57,648 nucleotides of DNA from Cochliopodium minus (taxonomy: Eukaryota > Discosea > Himatismenida > Cochliopodiidae): the NCBI GenBank assembly GCA_024220525.1, contig JAMYWO010000060.1:30307-87954 (forward strand), read 5' to 3'. A program made the position numbers and the translations under genes. Under the pieces are notes generated by a model that was not told the origin of the DNA, did not search any database, and saw only the letters and a program-made list of their open reading frames with translations. This document shows, piece after piece, positions 42,543 through 51,847 of this stretch. Each line of letters begins with the position of its first letter. Positions within the stretch are counted from its first letter, which is position 1.

Positions 42543-45472
42543 CTAAATATTATCGTCATAATAAGCATATTTTTTCTTGTTCCAACAATAAAAGCCGATA
42601 AAGAGAGCAGCAATAACGATCCCAAAGAAAATGACACCCACCGCTATAGCTGCTTTGTCAAAAGTGGTCAAAGTAGTGTCCTGGGAACATTTTATAGTTT
42701 CTACAACAATACTTTTCTTTTCTTTGCTCATTACAGAGTATTGAAAAGAGTCATACCCTATTTATTTATTTTTTTTTATAAAATATTTTTATTTAATTTA
42801 ATTTCAATAATTTTTTATTAATTTATTTAATTTATTAATTTTTTTATTAATTTGTTAATTTATTAATTTTTTTTTTTTATTACCATAACAATTTGCACCA
42901 TATTTTCCATCTTTTAAAATTTATTAATCAATTTCTTCACTTACAATTTTTTACCTTTATTTCTTAAATTTAAAAAAAAAATTTATTGTTTTATTTTGTT
43001 TTATTTTTTATAAAAAAAAATTAAAAATTTTTTATTCTTTTTTACATAGCGATAATAGCTCCTTTAAAACTGGGATATTTCTTAGTAATTCGTTCTAAAA
43101 CCTTTTCAGTGGATGTTCTTGGAGAATAACCCATTCTCATGTACTAATAAAAGAAATTACGAAATAAAAATGAATAATTATTAATCTAAAATTACATTAA
43201 CAGTTGCTAAAGTAGGTGAAAATCTGATCAAAATATCGCCTAAAAAAATGAAATAAAAATGATAAAAATGAAAAAATAAAAAATAAATAAAAACTGAAAA
43301 AAAAAATATTTTTTTTTACCATCTCCTGATTGTACTTTTAAAGGATGAAAAAAAAAAGAATTTTTTAAAAAAATTTAATATTCAAAAAGTTTTTACTAGC
43401 TGCACCTAAAATATGAAAAAAAAAAAGAATTAAAAAAGAAATTTTGTTTTCACTAAAAAGTTTTACCAACATCATTATCAACCTTTTTTTTAAAGATATT
43501 TAGTATTTGTTAAATAGTAATAAAAAAATAAAAATTGATTTAAAATTAAAAAATTAAAATCAAATCAAGTTAAATTCAAATTTGTATTGAAAAAATAAAT
43601 AATCAAACAAATATAAATTAAATTAAAATAAAAAAATAAATTAAATCAAATTAAAAATAAATAATCAGAATTTAAATCAAAAATAGAAAAAAAAAAATAG
43701 AAAATTTTAAAAATTATAATTTCTTTTTACATAAGCACCACAACCAATAACAACATCACAACCAATTCTCCCAGCAATCTTAAAATCAACACCATTGGTA
43801 CTGGTACCTGCACCAATGTTTTTATTAGAATCAATAACAATCATGGCAAGATTCCTATGCTCCTCGATGTCAACATCCTTTTTGTTAGCGGAATATTTTT
43901 TTACATGAGCGGATGTTTTTTTGCTGGAGGATATTTGTTTAACTCTTTCAGATTCAATGTTCGTTCCGTTGTTAGGATTATAATATGGTCCACAAGATTC
44001 TCTTGGATTAGGTAACACGTTATCCCAAAAATTTCTTTGAATCAATAAATTTTATTTTTTTTTTAACTTTTTTTAATTTTATTTTTTATTCTTATTTTTT
44101 ATTTTTTATTTTTTATTTTTTATTTTTTATTTTTTATTTTTTATTTTTTATTTTTTATTTTTTATTTTTTTATTTTATTATTTATTTTATTATTTATTTT
44201 ACGGTTGACAAGATTCATTTTTCCATGTTTGCCAAAGTTCGGTGGAATTTGGTGTGGACAGACTCTCTTCCTTAAATCCCATTGCAATTGCAAATGTAGT
44301 CGCGTCATCCCCAACTAAAATTGTGTCTGAAAAATTCCAAAAAAATAAAAAAATGAAAATAAAATAAAAATTCAAAAAAATAAAATAAAAAATTCAAAAA
44401 AATGAGGAATCAAATTAATAATTTTTTTTTATTATTTTACGATTTGTGTTTTCGATTACTCTTCTTGCAACGCTTATTGCATGTTTTACTCTTTTCAAAC
44501 AACCCACACCTCCGGATCTTTTGATAAAAAAAAAGTCATAAAAAGAAATTTGGATAAGAAAAATTTGTTATTACCTTTGGGTTAGACCATCTACGATAAG
44601 ACAAAAAAAAAAAAATTAAAAAATAATGATTGATTTTTCCAATTAAAAAATTTTTACCAATGATCAACGCATCTGAAAAATTAAAAAATAAAAACTTTTA
44701 TTGAAATTTTTTTTTTTACCTAAAGTCCTGATAATCATTTTTTAATTATCAAACAAAGTTTTTAAATTTTTTTATTTTTTATTAATTTTTACGTTTCCCC
44801 TTGTTCATTTGGAGATCCCCCAAATCCTTTCAATAGAAAATTTTTTAAAAGAAAATTTACAAATAATGAGGCAAATGATAATTTTTTTTTTACCAACAGA
44901 GTTTCCACTTTATTAAAAAAGTAAAGATTAGTTTTAAAAATTGTTGAACTTTAATTTTTCGAATGTGAGCAATGTATCTTAAAAAGATTTAAAAATTTTT
45001 TTTGAGATGTTTAAGAGGACATAGATCAACATTAATTCTTTCATTAGAAAGAGATATATATTTCATATTTGGTCGATATGCTTTTCTTTGTTGAATATTC
45101 GAAACTTTCGAAAAAAAAATAAAAATAAAGAGTTTTACCATTGCAATTCTTCACATTTGGAACATCCATTCTCAATTGCATCTAATACATTTCCTCCATT
45201 ATTCAATGTTTCATATGCTGATATCACCTAACATCCAATCAATCAAGAAATTAGGGCATATGATAAGTATATTCGATTAGATTACCGCTTCTGTATAGTT
45301 CCATGTGGATATCACCAATGGGAAATCGCAAATTGCTATTCTAAAGAGAAAATAAGTGATATTTAATAAATTAATGAATATTTTGAAGGAATAAAATAAA
45401 ATACAAGAAAAAAAAACGATATTACCCTATCAAAGATAAAATCATTATTATCTTAAAGAAATTCGGCTTCAT
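42543..45472 (-). CDS. Glycosylasparaginase (AGA) homologue: membrane-anchored, nucleophile missing
   Basis: Ntn-hydrolase fold protein related to lysosomal N4-(beta-N-acetylglucosaminyl)-L-asparaginase. By my splicing there are 19 exons totalling 1209 bases (402 residues). Signal peptide [16 protein letters not shown], then [103 protein letters not shown]: the alpha-chain conserved. At the autocleavage site, human GHDTIGMVV is EHRNLAMIV here, so the nucleophile threonine is Asn221. [29 protein letters not shown] and [19 protein letters not shown] retain the fold. A C-terminal extension adds a TM helix ([20 protein letters not shown]) and a short basic tail. It is likely an inactive, unprocessed, membrane-bound relative. 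Eight exons are only 8-16 nt. Confidence 0.88.
44095..44180. repeat. TATTTTT heptamer array in AGA-like gene intron
   Basis: About ten head-to-tail copies of TATTTTT, intronic, same unit as 37798-37872. Confidence 0.85.
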
Positions 45473-45566
45473 TTTTTTTATTTTATTATTTATTTTTTAA
45501 TTTTGGTTTATTTAATTATCTTTTTTGATAATTTACTTTTAATTTTTGTTTTTGTTTTTGTTTTTT

Positions 45567-46442
45567 TCAAAAGTTCTTTGAGAAGTACATCAACTCCTCC
45601 TTAGAATGAGATAAAGAGATCATTTTCTCGAAAACGAGACCTATCTTCTTGAGTAAAGAGATAGATTTGTCATTATTTGAATTGGTAATTGCAACAATTC
45701 TTTGAAGATTAAAATTTTCGTTACTATACTTTATTATGGCGTTGGAACATTCAAAAGCGTATCCCTTTGAACAATGTCTGTCTAAAAAAGCAAATCCAAT
45801 GTCCACATCTTCCAAAGAAGGGCGTTTAATAAGACCACTCAAACCAATAGACTCTCCGCTCTATTATATAAAATTTTATCAAAAAAAATATTTTTTAATT
45901 TATTAAGAGGTTTAAAATATTGGTCAAGATTAAATTTTGTTGGTAAAATAATATAAACCTCAAATAAAGTTATAAACCCTACAATTACTTAAATTAAAAC
46001 AAAAATTTTAAATAAAAACAAATTAGAAATATAACAAAAGATCAAAATGATATATTAAACATTCATTTTATTTTTTTACTTTTAGTTGTATTAGATAGAG
46101 ACCAAATCCATTCTGCTTGTAACTTGTACGAGGTCCATTAACAATGTAATTACGAGCATCTTCCAAAGAATGTACATTTCTGTCACCTTAATTTTAAAAA
46201 TAACAGAATCAATTAATTTGATTTTAATTTAATTTGATTAAATTAATAAATAAATAAATTTTTTTTTTTTTCTATATACCAATGAATTTCAACCAGGAGG
46301 ATTGATTAACAAGCTCCATGATGAATTCCTCATCTCTATTGGCACATAGATATCTAATGATCAATCTATCAGTTTCCAAAATAATTTTATCCTCTGAATA
46401 TTCATCCACATCTTTTTTTTCTTCATTCTTTTCAGAATTCAT
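45567..46442 (-). CDS. GNAT acetyltransferase (RimJ/RimL type)
   Basis: Three exons on the minus strand, ATG at 46442. Acidic N-terminus (NSEKNEEKKDVDEYSEDK), then the RimJ/RimL-type start IILETDRLIIRYLCANRDEE and FIMELVNQSSWLKFIGDRNV, SLEDARNYIVNGPRTSYKQN, GFGLYLIQLK. Exon 3 gives SGESIGLSGLIKRPSLEDVD, IGFAFLDRHCSKGYAFECSN and ITNSNNDKSISLLKKIGLVF. The motif A region (normally V...GxGxA) is altered to HCSKGYAFEC with only one glycine pair, but the family's NxxSxxxxxKxG(L/F) end is clear. The substrate is unknown; relatives acetylate protein N-termini or small amines. It lies 94 bases from the AGA-like gene, same strand. Confidence 0.85.
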
Positions 46443-46704
46443 TCTCAATTTTTTTTTTATTTTTTATTAATAATATTTATTTAAAAATAAAAAAAAAAAA
46501 AATTCAAAAAAATAAAAAATATTCAATTTAAAATAAGAAAGTAAATTCATAATAAATCATTGGAAATTATTTTTTAATTTATGTACAAAATTTTAATCTG
46601 TTTATTTTTAATTATTAATTCCAAAAATAATTGAAAATATTTATTTTAATGTTAAAAATAATTTCAAAAATAATTTAAAAATATTTATTTTAATTTAAAA
46701 TATT

Positions 46705-46919
46705 TCAAAGTTTAGAATCCCATTTCCCTCCTCTTCCTTCTCCTTTTTGAAAATTGACAACAAAGTTCTTTGTTTCCTTCAAGCTATCTCGGCCGTAAAG
46801 GGTCTCCATTTTCAAGGCTTCTCTTTCGCTCAAATGTTCAGAGTTTAACATGCTCAATCGGTCATTTCTCATGCAAGTTTGTGGAAAAGAAGAAATTAAT
46901 TTTGCCAATTTAATAGATT
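46705..46919 (-). CDS. Enoyl-CoA hydratase, C-terminal exon
   Basis: Last exon of the crotonase whose other exons are at 5040-3837. Acceptor TTTTAG|AATCT (phase 1). Read on from the distant donor the protein runs QSLN|ESIKLAKLISSFPQTCM, then RNDRLSMLNSEHLSEREALK and METLYGRDSLKETKNFV, ending GEGRGGKWDSKL. This is the crotonase C-terminal helix region (ALAxxIAxFPQxCMxxDRxS, EAL..E, F.xGxGRHG). No start, promoter or other upstream exon precedes it locally: a heptamer array and the N at 47099 follow on its 5' side. Confidence 0.93.
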
Positions 46920-47031
46920 CTAAAAATAATAAAATATTTAAGATTATTTCAGAACTTGGATTAGTAATTAAAATAATATTTCAATTTTAATTTTTTATTT
47001 ATTTAGTTTATTATTTAATTTTTTATTATTA

Positions 47032-47099
47032 TTTATTATTTATTATTTATTATTTATTATTTATTATTTATTATTTATTATTTATTATTTATTATTTAN
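47032..47099. repeat. ATTATTT heptamer array ending at a false join
   Basis: About nine perfect ATTATTT units up to the N at 47099. It forms the intron flank of the hydratase C-terminal exon; a shorter similar stretch is at 3715-3760. Confidence 0.9.
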
Positions 47100-47173
47100 A
47101 ACACAGCTCAATGATGTTTGACTTCGCAGATCGAGACGGGATGCGGTATATTCATCATGATATGATCGTAACC
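47100..47173 (-). rRNA. 5S ribosomal RNA, 5' part only
   Basis: Read on the minus strand from 47173, the sequence starts GGTTACGATCATATCATGAT and runs to ...GAGCTGTGTT at the N join. It follows eukaryotic 5S rRNA base for base in layout: GCCTACGGCCATACCACC at the start, CCCGATCTCGTCTGATCT(C) near 30-45 (here CATCCCGTCTCGATCTGCG), GAAGCTAAGC (here GAAGTCAAAC) and the GGTTAGTACT block about to begin. About 74 of 120 bases are present. The 3' part, with helix IV-V, is cut off by the assembly break. Transcription would be by RNA polymerase III from internal elements, which lie mostly in the missing part. Confidence 0.82.
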
Positions 47174-48275
47174 AAATGCTTTAAATAAATTAACACTTTC
47201 AAACCACACTTTTCAATTAAATTTTTGTTTTGATCCAAAAGTAAAGAAGATTTTAGAACTTATAAAAAATTTCTTGTCATTTATAATCGATCTTTTCAAT
47301 TTAATTTGTTTTTTCGAATTGTCAATTATATTATATATATAATTCATTGATTTTTGCGCTTTTTTTGAAAATATTCAGTTATATTTTTAAAAAAAATTAA
47401 AAAAAAGGACAATCCTTTAAATATCACGAATTACCCATCTTGTTAATAAGAACTAAAAGAGCAAAATGATCAAGTGTAAGAAAAACATCTCCAAAAATAT
47501 CCATCAAGTTTGAATACTATGAAAAAAAAAACTGTTATATCCTAAAGATATCACTCATAATTTGAATCTTTCAAATAATACATCAATTTTGTTACAAACA
47601 TGATATCAATATAAGCCCAAAGGAAAATATTTTGGTTTAATAATTTTAATTTATTTGATTCCTCTTGACAAACCATTTTCCAAATTTCCACATAGAATTT
47701 AAATTTAATGAATATACCCTCAAATTTAATTAATATTCAAATTATATTCCTAATATATCTTCACATAAGCTAAATGAGGGATATTATTTAAAAATTAAAT
47801 TTTGATTTTTCTTTTTTTGTATTCGTGATAAATTTATTGTAATTCAAATATACAAGTGAAAAATAGTGTCTAATTTTAACATCTTCAATCAATTCTCAAT
47901 TAATATCAAATAAATTTATCAAAATTCTAACGAGATATCAATATAAACTTTGTACAATTAGAATTTATTTGATTTATCAGTGATATAGATATAATTTTTT
48001 TTTTTTAATTTCAAAAATTTTTACCCAATATTCCCTTTTTTGATGTTTATTTCCTATATTCTACCTTGTTTGATGTTATAATTTGTAATATTTCTTTTGA
48101 AATTTTTTCCTTTTCTATTTATTTAAGAGAAGAAATTTTAGCCTTTTATATTTTAACAAAATAATAAATTATATAAAATAAAAAAAAAAATAAAAAAAAA
48201 ATTAAAACTAAAACCTTCATTCAAAATAAATAATTCTCAAAATTTCTCAATTAAATTTAAACAAACATAAAAACA
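47174..48275. other. Gene-poor 1.1 kb spacer
   Basis: A/T-rich region after the 5S fragment. A minus-strand exon-like stretch at 47504-47435 (MDIFGDVFLTLDHFALLVLI, then NKM and a GTAAT donor) reads like the start of a small gene, but no acceptor or second exon could be followed. Otherwise no ORF, tRNA or repeat recognised. Confidence 0.5.
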
Positions 48276-48704
48276 ATGTCAATTCAAGAAATAAGCATCT
48301 TCAAATGGGATGAGGAGAAACCTCATATCTTATACAGAAAGATATATGGAAAGGAGAGAAAATTGAGTGACGTAGAAAGATCCAAAAATTATGAAAGATC
48401 AAAATCCATAGTATCAAGTACCAAGAAGGATGAAATACTCGTGTTGCCACTCACAAAAGGATATAAATCCTTTGCATACTCCAAGGTGAGAAATGATGGC
48501 CTCGCTGTTCTTATCATCTCAACCAAAAGCATCAAGCCGAACAAGGTATCCAATATCATCGAAGACATCAATACTCAATGGGATAACAATGTTTCAGAGA
48601 TCTCATGGAAACAAGCCAATGAAGATAGCCAAATCAATTTCGTGATGGATAATCACCTAGAAGAGAGATTGAACAATTCTCACAGCACATGCAATATCTT
48701 TTGA
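48276..48704 (+). CDS. Ykt6-like longin-domain protein with CaaX box, no SNARE helix
   Basis: Single-exon protein of 142 residues. It begins MSIQEISIFKWDEEKPHILY and continues KDEILVLPLTKGYKSFAYSK, VRNDGLAVLIISTKS, NKVSNIIEDINTQWDNNVSE and ISWKQANEDSQINFVMDNHL. The VRNDxLA...V..I(I/L) block is the longin-domain signature of the R-SNARE Ykt6. It ends HSTCNIF: a CaaX box (C-N-I-F) right after the longin fold. The 60-residue SNARE helix, which in Ykt6 sits between longin and CaaX, is absent. With TGA following the F and no downstream donor, this looks complete rather than cut. It could be a prenylated longin regulator rather than a fusogen; that is inference. Confidence 0.78.
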   Translation: MSIQEISIFKWDEEKPHILYRKIYGKERKLSDVERSKNYERSKSIVSSTKKDEILVLPLTKGYKSFAYSKVRNDGLAVLIISTKSIKPNKVSNIIEDINTQWDNNVSEISWKQANEDSQINFVMDNHLEERLNNSHSTCNIF

Positions 48705-48988
48705 TTATCTTCTCAACAAGATAATATTTATTGTATGTTTGTCTATAAAAATGATTTTTGTAAATAAATTGATTTTATATTAGAAAACCTTGTATCATCT
48801 TTTTCTTATGTTTCTTATTATAATCATACGGATGTTTTTCGGATGTTTGTCGGCGCCAAATAATTTTTAAAAAAGAAAATATATTCAAGATATAAGTTAA
48901 TTGAATAGAAAAATATTAAAGTAAAAGATTTTTGAAAAATTGTGTTTGTTTTTTTGTGATTTATTTTTTGGTATTCTTTTTTTTTTTC

Positions 48989-50839
48989 TCAATTTCTGAC
49001 AGCAGAAAAATTCTCATTGATCTTTTGGAGGAAATCGTTGGTGGAGAGATACTTATCTCTTTGTAATTTGCTTCCGTGGATGCAAACAGCAAGATCCTTG
49101 GTCATGAAACCAGATTCGACAGTTCTAATACAAGTGGTTTCCAAACTCTCAGCAAACTTGATGAGTTCTTGGTTGTTATCGAGTTTACCTCTTTGAATCA
49201 AACCTCTGGTCCATGCAAATATAGAAGCCATAGGGTTGGTGGAGGTTTCTTTACCTTGTTGATGTTGACGGTAGTGACGGGTGACAGTACCGTGAGCTGC
49301 TTCTGCTTCTACGGTCTTTCCATCAGGGCAGACGAGGATACTGGTCATCAATCCCAATGATCCAAAACCTTGGGCGACGATATCACTTTGTACATCTCCA
49401 TCATAATTTTTGCAAGCCCAAACGAATCCTTTTTGTGATAAAAATATAAATTTGGATTCAATTAATTAATAGTTTTGGGCGAATAAAAGATAAATTCGTT
49501 TAAATTTGATCAATTGAATAAATTGATGAATATATGGGTTTGATATTTCATTATTTAAATTGATTAGTATTTTTATTCTTTTCAAAATAAATGCTAAATT
49601 ACCTCCAGAACTCTTCAAAGCTTGAGCAACTTGATCATCAATGAGACGATGTTCGAACCAAGTACCAGCCTCTTCAAAGAGCTTCTTATACTTTGCCTCA
49701 TACAATGCCTCAAAGATGTCTTTAAATCTACCATCATAAATTTTCAAGATGGTGTTCTTGCTGGAGAAGTAAAGAGGCCATTTCTTTCCGAGAGCATATT
49801 GAAAGCAAGATTCTGCAAAGGATTGGATGGATTCATCAACATTGTACATTGCACATCCAACTCCTGGTGAGTTGAATTTGAATACTTCAAAAGATTTTGG
49901 TGCACTTCCATCATCAGGGGTGAAGTTCATCGTAAATCTTCCTGGTCTGTCTGCATAGAAATCGGTTGCTTTGTATTGATCTCCGAAGGCATGTCTACCT
50001 ACAGTGATAGGCATAGTCCATCCTGGGACCTAAAATTGTAAAAATAAAACAATAAATAAAAGAAAAATGCGTAATAAAATCATAAATTAGAAATAAAGAA
50101 TATTTCAATCATGAGATAAATAAGAATTAGTTGAATATATATACAAATTATTATATTGGCAATAATATTTATTATTGAAGATATTCAAATAAAAAATTTT
50201 TTTTACAAGGCGAGGAATATTTTTGCAAATGATTGGTTCTCTAAATACAGTTCCTTCAAGGATGTTTCTGATTGTACCATTTGGTGATTTCCACATCTTG
50301 GAAAGTTTGAATTCTTTTACTCTTCCTTCATCAGGAGTGATGGTTGCGCATTTGATACCAACATTGAATTCTTTGATGGCATTAGCAGAATCAACAGTTA
50401 CTTTATCTTTAGTTAATTCTCTATTTTCCAATCCCAAATCGTAATATTTGATATCTACATCAACATATGGGAGAATGAGCTATTTATTTATTTCAAAAGA
50501 GTAAAAAAATAACATTCAAAATAATTATTTCAGTTATAAATAAAATTATAAAATTATTTGATCTTTGGGACATTTAACATAAATTTTTTTTAAAATAGGA
50601 AAATTCTAACCTTTTCTTTGATCTTTTGCCAAATTATTCTTGCCATTTCATCTCCATCGAGTTCTACAATTGGATTTGCAACTTTGATTTTGTTTGTAGA
50701 AGCTATAATAAATAAAGAAAAAATTAATATTTTATATTTTCAAAAGACTTTATAAAAATTTCTCACCAAATCTCTTGATTGTCAAGTTATTTGAAAATTT
50801 AGAACATTTTGATAATTTAATCTTATTGATTCCTCTCAT
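48989..50839 (-). CDS. NADP-dependent isocitrate dehydrogenase, mitochondrial
   Basis: Dimeric NADP-IDH (eukaryotic IDH1/2 type), oxidising isocitrate to 2-oxoglutarate and supplying NADPH. Five exons. The leader [20 protein letters not shown] is basic and hydroxylated, predicting mitochondrial import (IDH2-like). [70 protein letters not shown] (substrate-binding SPNGTIRN), [31 protein letters not shown] (metal-binding), [20 protein letters not shown] (catalytic Asp), [20 protein letters not shown] and [15 protein letters not shown] are all intact. Length of about 430 residues fits the family. It should be fully active. Confidence 0.96.
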
Positions 50840-51151
50840 TTTTTAACAAGGTATAAAAAACAATTTTTTTATTTTATTTATAATTGATTTATTTGAAATT
50901 TTAAATAATTTTTTAAGTTATTTAAGAACAAATTCTTTTGTTTAATTGTTAATTTCTTATTCAAGAGTTGTAGTCTTCAGAATTATTGGTATAAAGTTTT
51001 TTCACTCTAAAATTATAAATTAAAAAAAATATTTGCTTTATATTCTTAATGCTTCTTTTTATGAAACTCATATAAGATTGTTTTCTTATAATTTAGTTTC
51101 ATTAAAATGGAAGAAGAAATTATCGTCTAAACCAAAATTAAAAAAAAAAAA
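50840..51151. other. Divergent promoter region
   Basis: About 310 A/T-rich bases between IDH (minus) and the FYV7-like gene (plus). No element recognised; poly-A precedes the plus-strand ATG. Confidence 0.55.
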
Positions 51152-51556
51152 ATGGAGAAAGAAGATAATTTCAAGAAAAGGAAGAGAAACATCAATAATG
51201 GAGATAATGAGAATAAATCTGTAAATTATAATGAATCGAATAAAAAAAATAACAATGAAAACAACAAATACAGAAATAAAAGAAATAATCAAGAAAATTT
51301 CAATCATAAAAGAAATAGGAATGATAATCATCAGAGCAAAAACCCCATGGATAGAGCAAGAGAGGAGTATAATGAAAAAATGGAGATAAAGAAACAAAAA
51401 CAATTGGAAAGAATAGAAAGGGAGAAACAAAGGGTGATACAAAAAACAGAAAGAAACAAGAAACGAGCAAAGATGACGAGACGAACAAAAAAAAATCAAC
51501 CTATTATGAAACATGTCATTAATGATTTACTTGATAAAATTAAAAAACAAATTTAA
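51152..51556 (+). CDS. FYV7/CCDC59-like rRNA-processing protein
   Basis: Single-exon, 134 residues, strongly basic. The N-terminal half is low-complexity Asn/Lys/Arg. The C-terminal half is a helix of charged heptads (YNEKMEIKKQKQLERIEREK, ERNKKRAKMTRR) ending TKKNQPIMKHVINDLLDKIK. This last element resembles the (T/K)xKGQPxMxxxIxxLLxKI end of yeast Fyv7 and human CCDC59, which join small-subunit pre-ribosomes. The rest carries no diagnostic fold. Assignment is tentative because the family is short and basic; any nucleolar protein could look similar. Confidence 0.6.
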   Translation: MEKEDNFKKRKRNINNGDNENKSVNYNESNKKNNNENNKYRNKRNNQENFNHKRNRNDNHQSKNPMDRAREEYNEKMEIKKQKQLERIEREKQRVIQKTERNKKRAKMTRRTKKNQPIMKHVINDLLDKIKKQI

Positions 51557-51847
51557 TTTATAAAAGATTGTTTATGAATCAGAAACATTGAAATGGATCA
51601 AATGTATATTTGAATAACCAAAGATCCACATTTTTTTTTTGAAATTAATCAAAATCTGTTGAATTTTTTCAATATCATCATTTTTAAGACCACAATAAGA
51701 TTCCCACATCAATGGTATAATTGAATATTTCATGTCAAATTCAATGTAAATATTAAAAAAAAAAAAAGCCAGAAAAGAAAGGAAAGACATTTCATATAAC
51801 TCAAATATATTTAGATATAGAATTGTTTCATACATTAAAATTTTCAA

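Noticed and set aside
42543-42731. Separate small TM protein [15 protein letters not shown]...
   Set aside because: The exon joins in phase to the AGA-like gene through [18 protein letters not shown], matching the AGA C-terminus, so it is the tail of that gene.
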